Below, piece by piece: positions 56,748-64,000 of a stretch of DNA of 64,000 bases (its first letter is position 1; each line of letters begins with the position of its first letter). The DNA lies in assembly GCA_038373865.1 (NCBI GenBank), contig JAXGGA010005628.1, positions 1 to 64,000 of the forward strand, given 5' to 3'. The DNA comes from Uloborus plumipes. Taxonomy: Eukaryota; Arthropoda; Arachnida; Araneae; Uloboridae. The position numbers and the translations under genes are program-made. The notes beneath the pieces were generated by a model. The model had not been told where the DNA came from. It saw nothing but the letters and a program-made list of their open reading frames with translations, and ran no database searches.

Positions 56748-58010
56748 AATGATCAGTTTTTCAATGTCCCTTTCGATCACAGAAATATTTCCATCACATA
56801 TAATTTTTAATTGCATTTCGAAACTATCAACATTTATGAAGCATCGTCAGTGACTGCTATGTGTCAAACATGAAAAACTACTAGAACTTCAAATATCATA
56901 AAAATATAACGCTGGAAATAGCCCCCCACCCCCGCCTGGAAAAACTTGAAATGACGTCCCTGCCAAATGATCAGTTTTTCAATGTCCCTTTCGATCACAG
57001 AAATATTTCCATCACATATAATTTTTAATTGCATTTCGAAACTATCAACATTTATGAAGCATCGTCAGTGACTGCTATGTGTCAAACATGAAAAACTACT
57101 AGAACTTCAAATATCATAAAAATATAACGCTGGAAATAGCCCCCCACCCCCGCCTGGAAAAACTTGAAATGACGTCCCTGCCAAATGATCAGTTTTTCAA
57201 TGTCCCTTTCGATCACAGAAATATTTCCATCACATATAATTTTTAATTGCATTTCGAAACTATCAACATTTATGAAGCATCGTCAGTGACTGCTATGTGT
57301 CAAACATGAAAAACTACTAGAACTTCAAATATCATAAAAATATAACGCTGGAAATAGCCCCCCACCCCCGCCTGGAAAAACTTGAAATGACGTCCCTGCC
57401 AAATGATCAGTTTTTCAATGTCCCTTTCGATCACAGAAATATTTCCATCACATATAATTTTTAATTGCATTTCGAAACTATCAACATTTATGAAGCATCG
57501 TCAGTGACTGCTATGTGTCAAACATGAAAAACTACTAGAACTTCAAATATCATAAAAATATAACGCTGGAAATAGCCCCCCACCCCCGCCTGGAAAAACT
57601 TGAAATGACGTCCCTGCCAAATGATCAGTTTTTCAATGTCCCTTTCGATCACAGAAATATTTCCATCACATATAATTTTTAATTGCATTTCGAAACTATC
57701 AACATTTATGAAGCATCGTCAATGACTGCTATGTGTCAAACATGAAAAACTACTAGAACTTCAAATATCATAAAAATATAACGCTGGAAATAGCCCCCCA
57801 CCCCCGCCTGGAAAAACTTGAAATGACGTCCCTGCCAAATGATCAGTTTTTCAATGTCCCTTTCGATCACAGAAATATTTCCATCACATATAATTTTTAA
57901 TTGCATTTCGAAACTATCAACATTTATGAAGCATCGTCAGTGACTGCTATGTGTCAAACATGAAAAACTACTAGAACTTCAAATATCATAAAAATATAAC
58001 GCTGGAAATA
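56703..58010. repeat. Six tandem units of 218 bp
   Basis: Units start at 56703, 56921, 57139, 57357, 57575 and 57793. Each begins gccccccacccccgcctgga and ends ataacgctggaaata. They are almost identical: unit 1 differs at cctggacaaac, and unit 5 has one change near 57721. The first 45 bp of each come from the end of the GTCATTT MITE; the rest is its flank. Confidence 0.97.
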
Positions 58011-59050
58011 GCTTTCAATAATTGTTCCGTTCCGTCACAGCTTCTTTAGAAAAATTTTAAATCTCCCGAAGGTTCTTTTTTCTTAAGAATCTAGTTGTAT
58101 TTTACCATTTTTAGATACCTACACAGCAACTGATTAATGAAAGTGAAGTACACACCAAGTTATCCGTGAGTGGCTTATTCGCGGACTTTCACTCATTTAT
58201 ACATTTTTTATGATGTTGATTAACTGAATATAAATAAATGCACCCATTTTAATATAACAAATGAAATATCTATTTCGAAACATTCTGTTTCTGTCTTCCT
58301 CCTCCCTTCCAATAATATCAAATCTTCATGCGTTACTGGAACTTGACTAGTTGAAATCTGATTTTTAGATTCACAATTCTTACTGATTTTTTAGCGTTTA
58401 CGCATGTTTTTTTACAATAACCACCATTTGCAATGAAGACACACCTGACTATTCTACACCGCCCAAATAAAGCAAAAACTATCAAAAAAGCATTTGTGTG
58501 AAGTCCATAAAAAAAAAAAGAATCTGTGAAAATTGTGTGATCACCGAACTGATTACATACCCTTAAAAATAAATCAGGAAGATAAGGCACTGTGAAAGAG
58601 CAACGATTTATTTAACTTTATATGGTAAGAACTGTGTAAACTTCAGTTAGAAAAAACACCCTGAGCTTAAAAAATGATAAGGTGAAAATTATTCTGACAA
58701 GTTTAAAAATGTAATTTATCCAACATATTGGAACTTTGTATTGTATTAACCCTGGAACTGGATGAAGCTATGCGAGTTTCAGTAAGCATTATGTAAATAG
58801 TACTGTCAGCTCTTTCCTTAAGATACTAATTTTACTAATCAAGAGAATCATTAGTCTATAATTTCAGGTTGAGTAGTAAGTTATTTTAACTCTTGCCATT
58901 CCCTAATTATTTTTACTACTCTTGAAGAAAAGTTTAAAAATTCAACTGGCATGGAACTTCATCTGATTGTCGAAGTCAACTGCAATGCTGATGGTACCGC
59001 TGACTAAAGGAAAAGATTACTAGGGCATTATGTTTTAGAATAAACATAGT
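58011..59050. other. AT-rich spacer
   Basis: ttccgttccgtcacag at about 58022 is a motif shared with 61109, 61308 and 62053. Nothing else recognised. Confidence 0.5.
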
Positions 59051-59220
59051 CAGGCCCGTCATTTAGGGGAGGCAGGGGGGTCGATTGCCCTTCCCCTCCT
59101 GGCTATGAGAAATCAATGTATTTACATATAAGTTGGCTTGGTTCTTAATGTTTTTCGATGAAATTACATTGTGTTTGGACCCTTTGCCTCCCCCTGGAAA
59201 AATTTGAAATGACGCCCCTG
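59051..59220 (-). mobile_element. GTCATTT-ended MITE
   Basis: caggcccgtcatttagggg ... tttgaaatgacgcccctg, about 170 bp. The best preserved copy of the family. Confidence 0.87.
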
Positions 59221-59275
59221 CATATAATACTATTACCTCTGAAGTATCATTTTGCTTGAGCGTCAGAGTTGTGTC

Positions 59276-59820
59276 TTAATCACGGGACGCGGGAGCGTCC
59301 CGCCCGCCAAGAAAACTAAATACAAGCCGCCAAGAAATTTCCGTCGCCAAGAAAAATGTAAAAGAGCTACAAGGACTGTTTACGCGAGTAACCAAACCGG
59401 GGTTTTCACCCCTCTGTATCTCAGCCCCATAAAGATCCCTAGAGTTCTTTTTTGGTATACTCAATCTCCAGCGGCCCCTGACGGCACATACTAAAGCAAA
59501 ACATCCAGGACCCTCAGGGGGAGGGGTGATAAAGGTTATAAAATCGCTATTTTTCGCACTTTTTAAAAATTGTTTGACAGGGGTCCAGACTAAACGGTAA
59601 CTCGGATTGAGCTCTGCTTTTGCACCCACATTTATTTTGTCCCAAAGCTCGGCATAGGGGGTTTTTCGACCCCCCCACCCCCTCCCCCTCGTTTTTATTT
59701 TCCGTATCTTTTCTCCCCGGGGGTCTTTAGTGTTGATTTTCGGTATGAATATTCTCGATGAGACATTGAGGACGTTTTCCCAAAATTTACCACCCGGGGT
59801 CATCGCACCCCGGAGTTATT
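59276..59820. other. GC-richer repeat-like block, minus-strand frame of 175 codons
   Basis: Begins with hairpin GGGACGC/GCGTCCC (59284-59300) and three spaced cgccaagaaa motifs (59304-59360). The minus-strand frame 59276-59803 is rich in Arg, Lys, Gly and Pro and has no domain I recognise. The same cgccaagaaa motif recurs at 60196-60420, suggesting a shared element. Confidence 0.4.
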
Positions 59821-60321
59821 AATGCTTAAAATTGGTCCGATTTCTATCTACTAGCTCTGTTCAACATCTGAGCATTTATGTTGTCATTGTTGGGCGACGA
59901 GGAAAGAAAACTCAATGATTTATAATTTCATCTGTTGCCAGTTTCTATTTGTTAACAAATAAAATATTTGTAATTGATTTTATTGCATAAGGCTTTTAAA
60001 AGGGATCTTCAATTTAGTTCATTTTAATATGAGATCGGCAGTAAGGGTTGGGTTTTTTTTTTTTTAAACTTTTAATTTAATCGTAGTATTTTTAGCAACT
60101 AGCTTTGTTTTGCGTCGGTTCGGGTGGTACATTGTGATTGATTTCAAATTTATCCTAGACTGAAGAAGATCCTTGAACTTTTGCACCAAATGCATGCCGC
60201 CAAGAAAACCACATATGTCGGACCGCCAAGAAAAATGTTGAAGGGAAAAAAAATATGCAAAGTAAATTTTGAAGAGAAAAAAAAAACAGGCAAAGAAATA
60301 ATATTAATGCAAAAACATGTG

Positions 60322-60699
60322 ATATCTCCCCAAAAACAACAGTGTTGTAAAAAAATCCCCCGCCAAGAAAACCTTAAATACTCAGCCTTAAAAAGTTATG
60401 ATATCGAGTTTTCCCGCCAAGTTTGTGCCAAACTACAACTAACCTGTATGTATTGTTCTTTTAAATTGTTTTCAGTCCTGCCAGGCGGGAAGTTTTTACT
60501 CATTAAGCAACCACTTCACAAGACAAAGCTTCCCGCCTGGCAGGACTGAAAACAATTTAAAAGAACAATACATACAGGTTAGTTGTAGTTTGGCACAAAC
60601 TTGGCGGGAAAACTCGATATCATAACTTTTTAAGGCTGAGTATTTAAGGTTTTCTTGGCGGGGGATTTTTTTACAACACTTGTTTTTGGGGAGATATAT
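60322..60699. repeat. Large hairpin (foldback), arms about 175 bp
   Basis: Left arm 60322-60499 and right arm 60528-60699 are near-perfect complements around a loop of about 28 bases. The arms contain cccgccaag, gatatcgagtttt and cctgccaggcggg. No TA or TTAA flank was convincingly found. Confidence 0.9.
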
Positions 60700-60938
60700 T
60701 TAACAGTTTGTATAAATAAGTTAGAAACAACAAAAGACAACAAATAAAGTTCAGTGGGAAAAATTGCAAAGTGCTCATCTAACAATCATTGCATGCATTG
60801 TCTTAAAAGTTGTATATCGTTTATAAATGTTATTTGTAAGGAATATACCTTTAATAATTCCTCTTAACTTGAATTTTAAAACAACTGAAAGTCAGCAAAT
60901 CACTTTCAGCAAAACTGAAATGACACCTGCGTTCATCT

Positions 60939-61008
60939 CGGTTATTGTCTATTCCAGACCGATGAGTCCATAATTCGAACGAAACTGCAGTCTCTAAATG
61001 ACATAACT
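60939..61008 (+). ncRNA. Hammerhead ribozyme motif, mutated core (subfamily B)
   Basis: Outer stem I GGTTAT, inner TCCAGA, then CCGATGA (the U of CUGAUGA changed), stem II GTCC/GAAC with one mismatch, GAAA, ACTGCAGT, C, TCTAAA and gacataac. Stem III is self-complementary. The core change should impair cleavage. Confidence 0.75.
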
Positions 61009-61361
61009 GAGCTATCGGTATACTTTATGTAACTTTCATCCATTTATATAGTGATCTAAGTAGTTAAAATTGCTCATAATCTATATAATTTCGTACTTGT
61101 CCCTTTCCGTCACAATGCTTGTCCGGTTCCATCACTCCAGTAACTTGCAATAATTCTGAAACTAGTAAATTGTTTTGTATTCTGTGCATGCACATTTCTT
61201 ACTTGAAAGTTATTTATTACAGCTAGTGTTAATGAAAACACTTATTTAGTTTCGTTGAAATTTTTAGTTTCCTTTACTCGGAAAGAATTTCTCTTTTATA
61301 CGAGTCCCATTCCGTCACAGGCATTTCATCGCATATTTTCGAATAATTTACTTAGAAATTA

Positions 61362-61930
61362 CAGTATAACTTCGATTTAACGATACCCGATTTAACGATT
61401 TCCCCAATTTAACGATGCATTTCATTGGTCCCGACTCATATGCCTTGAATTTAATGTTAAAACTTCCTCAATTTAACGATAGCTTTCCTCGATTTAACGA
61501 TGATATCGGGCAGTGCCAAATTATCTCTCGTCAAAAATACAGTAGTATATGTTTAAAATACTTTTCTAACTATTTTACTTGCAACAGCATGAGACCTCAT
61601 GTTCCAATAGTAAAAAGATTCATCCTTCAGTAACGTCCAAACTTCTAGCATTCCAAAAAAAATTTTTTTGCACCTTGAGAGGAGAGTGATCAGTCGAAAA
61701 AAGTGAAATTTTCTCAACACGAGAAAACAAAGATCGATGAAATAACTTTGGAAATAATATAAATGCGCAGTTTTCTTAAAGAAGCAAAATAACGTACGTT
61801 TAAGCGTTCACTTAGTTATCAATAGTTTAATCCGTTTAACTTATAAGTATGTTTTCTCGATTTAACGATATCCTCGATTTAACGATAATTTTTTACAGTC
61901 CATAGGCAATCGTTAAATCGAGGTTTACTA
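61362..61930. mobile_element. pogo/Tigger-like MITE, about 569 bp
   Basis: Left end CAGTATAACTTCGATTTAAC after TA, right end tcgttaaatcgaggtttact. Repeated cgatttaacgat motifs occur near both ends. The interior frame 61415-61633 is not recognised. Confidence 0.82.
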
Positions 61931-62167
61931 AATTTTAGTATTTTACGTTATATGTACCCCAAATACTTATTATTGATACCAAAACGAATATTCCTAGTTC
62001 CTTTTAGTTGTATTTATGGAAACAAACATACTGACAAAATTGCTCCAAATGTTCCGTTCCGTCACATGGAATGGCCCTTAAGTAATTAGTTGAAACCGTT
62101 AAAAATTGTGAATTTTAATGGAAGTACTCTACATTAATTAAACAGGTGCATTAAAAAAATTCTACAT

Positions 62168-62239
62168 CTTATAAAGACCGCTCGTTATTAAGACCTTTTT
62201 CTGTGGGACAGAGATGGTCGTTATATCGAGAGTCGACTG
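62168..62239. mobile_element. Partial pogo-like MITE
   Basis: Right half of the 176-bp family: ataaagaccgctcgttat ... cgagagtcgactg followed by TA. Confidence 0.85.
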
Positions 62240-62788
62240 TATAATGCATGGTAAATTATTACTACCACAAAAATTATGCAAAAATAATTTCGCAAAAATT
62301 TAAACTTAAAATAGGAGGATGATTGAAGTTTAAGATTGGTAAAACAATTTTATTAAAACTGGCAACAGTGAAGAGCAGTTCCAACAGTTTTCTCGCCACT
62401 TAAGCAATTTGCTGAATTGGAGAAAAATCAACAACCTAGTTGGCAAAGAAGCATTCGGCAAAAAACAGGCAAATTACAGCAAAGCTAGATATCTGTAATG
62501 CGGCGTTATATTACTTAAAATGATTTATAAATTATTATAAAAATCATTAAAACTTATTTTCACATATATTTTGTATCTCAAAAATATTTTTTTTTGTGGC
62601 AACGTCACGTCATAACTTCTTCAATAGTTCATCAAATTTCAAAAGTGAGGGATTTTAAAGGTTTTTTTTCTGCCGCTTTCGGTGAAAAATAAAAAGACGG
62701 TTCAAATTTTGGTTTTATTCAAGGAAATCAAATTTTTTTATGTTTTATATTAAGCATTGCTTTAATGCATATCATTCCGAATTGAAAA
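62240..62788. other. AT-rich spacer
   Basis: Nothing recognised. Confidence 0.5.
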
Positions 62789-62856
62789 CCCAGTGATGTA
62801 GTTGGTTAGAGCGTCGTGCTAAATAATCCAAAGATTGAGTTCAAATCCCCATGGGA
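62789..62856 (+). pseudogene. tRNA-like pseudogene or SINE head
   Basis: tagttggttagagcgtcg resembles a tRNA D-arm/A box and gagttcaaatccc a B box. The acceptor ends pair partly (CCCA with TGGG). The region tgctaaataatcc resembles a tRNA-Ile (AAT) anticodon arm with an extra base and poor pairing. Not a functional tRNA. Confidence 0.65.
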
Positions 62857-63249
62857 CCGAAAATTCTTAATTTTCAAGTTTTGTGCACTTACTATTCATT
62901 GAAATAATTTATTATTTCCTGTTATTCATTTTCGTCTTTCATTGTTTTTACAAAAAATTAAGTTATTGTTTTATGCTTTTTATTTCTTTTTTGCATTTAA
63001 TACAATTGACGGAGTAACGTATTCAATACAATAACATGAATTTAAAATGGTACAAGGAGTCTTATTTCGGGCATCTCAAAAAACGATGCTATCATATTAG
63101 TGCTTTTTTGCCTACTTCTTCAGTAAAAGAGAAAAGAAAAAGAAAATATATGAAAGAAAGCTGCAAAAACAAATTTATTAAAAATGACAATAACTATTGC
63201 AAGTGAAAATTAACTAATTATTAAAAGTGGTTTTGAAAAGGGAAAATGA
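62857..63249. other. AT-rich spacer
   Basis: Nothing recognised. Confidence 0.5.
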
Positions 63250-63370
63250 GTCTGTCTGTCTGTCCGTCCCCCTAATGACTTGAGGTTATTGATTCGAACA
63301 TTGCACTTCATTCCAACACTTCTTTTCTTTCATTTGAAGAATTTTTTGTTCAACTTTAACCAGTCAAAAA
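63250..63370 (+). repeat. Lone diverged unit of the 145-bp repeat
   Basis: tctgtctgtctgtccgtccccctaatgac then ttgttcaactttaaccagtc match the start and end of the units at 30096-30958, including the preceding tctgtctgtc run. Confidence 0.7.
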
Positions 63371-64000
63371 AAAAAAAAATTAACATTATCCTTACGGAGA
63401 AAGTTAAGGCAAATGTACATCCCGAACAATGAGTAGAAGGCGTAAAGTCTTTTTTATTTATTTGTCTATTTTAAGGGTAGTTTTTGAACAATTCAAAAAT
63501 GTTTAGCATTAGGATGTATGGGAGAACTTCAAGTGATTTTACCAAAAAAAAAAAAAAAAAAACAGCAACACTAGATATGTTTTTTCAGCACCAAAACATT
63601 AAAAAAATTGTGCAGACTTCAATTAATTTTTTTTCCAAAAAATAGGGAAAAATGTACTAAAAAATGCATTTCCAATTCAACTGCAAGTTTTAATCTACAG
63701 CCAACTTCAATTAGAAGACATCTTTCAGCCACAGGAACGCAGAGAGGCAATGCAGGCCCTTTTCAGTTTAGCCATAGGGCTCCCCTCTCTCGCAAAACTT
63801 GTCAACATATACTATTCCGCTACCAATGTAGCCCCTCCCCCCAAAACCGGGCCCCTAGCTTTCAACTAGGCTGACATGGCCTCTCGTTGGCCTGTTGAGC
63901 GACGCTACTTCTGACAGGTAGCTGAATTTTAAAAAAGCTGAAGTTTCAGTTGAATTGGAAGTTGCGTTGAACAAATTTTCCTATCAGTGATACCCGCTTT
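63371..64000. other. Window edge, no recognised gene
   Basis: 63700-63900 is somewhat GC-richer. A plus-strand frame of 88 codons (63608-63874) has no recognised product or splice context. Confidence 0.4.

Noticed and set aside
56703..58010. Regular repeats considered as a CRISPR array
   Set aside because: The 218-bp units are contiguous and identical throughout, with no repeat/spacer alternation, in a eukaryotic setting.
59276..59803. Minus-strand frame of 175 codons, the longest in the window
   Set aside because: Basic low-complexity composition, repeat-like surroundings and no known domain. Kept only as a repeat-like block.
62789..62856. Functional tRNA gene
   Set aside because: The anticodon arm is disrupted and the acceptor stem only partly pairs.

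Overview
This is a eukaryotic nuclear window, AT-rich, intron-rich and crowded with transposable-element debris. It has no operons or prokaryotic gene structure. The one confidently recognised gene is a multi-exon minus-strand SLC12 cation-chloride cotransporter of the Na-K-Cl (NKCC/NCC) branch, with ten coding exons between 34788 and 55044. The repeats (tRNA-derived SINE, piggyBac-, pogo/Tigger-, Tc1/mariner- and hAT-type elements, Helitrons, hammerhead-ribozyme repeats) and the divergent animal NKCC suggest an arthropod, perhaps an arachnid. That placement is inference; no marker in the window fixes it.

Layout. 1-2140: a hAT-type MITE, then a CpG-rich block at about 1890-2139 ending in a good splice donor, read as a possible promoter and first exon of a plus-strand gene. 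2142-3530: about four diverged tandem copies of intronic sequence. 4400-34700: no confident coding exon. This stretch holds split hammerhead repeats, two kinds of non-autonomous Helitron, a MITE family built from an ACTGTAAAA motif with other MITEs nested in it, a 1.57 kb foldback with Tc1-like ends (10075-11639), several piggyBac-like (TTAA) and pogo-like (TA) MITEs, (TA)n and (GT)n microsatellites, a 145-bp tandem array (30096-30958) and a roughly 137-bp tandem array (32340-33850).

34788-55044: the SLC12 gene, read right to left. Its exons encode an N-terminal regulatory domain with an RFKV kinase-docking motif, then TM1 to TM7 and the start of the glycosylated extracellular loop. The initiator exon (right of 55044) and the exons for TM8 to the C-terminus (left of 34788) were not found. 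Introns contain a broken mariner, nested Helitrons, a foldback MITE, hammerhead repeats and a hAT element that itself carries a SINE. Two coding exons have partial tandem copies beside them (43707-43771 and 38619-39017).

55045-64000: more repeats, including six nearly identical 218-bp tandem units (56703-58010), a 380-bp hairpin (60322-60699), a pogo-like MITE (61362-61930) and a tRNA-like pseudogene (62789-62856).

The most notable signal is a dispersed set of eight hammerhead ribozyme motifs in two stem I subfamilies. Two loci are arranged as inverted pairs, and several copies carry a self-complementary stem III. They look like retrozyme or Penelope-related repeats. All exon joins, element boundaries and RNA folds were worked out by eye; no alignment or folding program was run.
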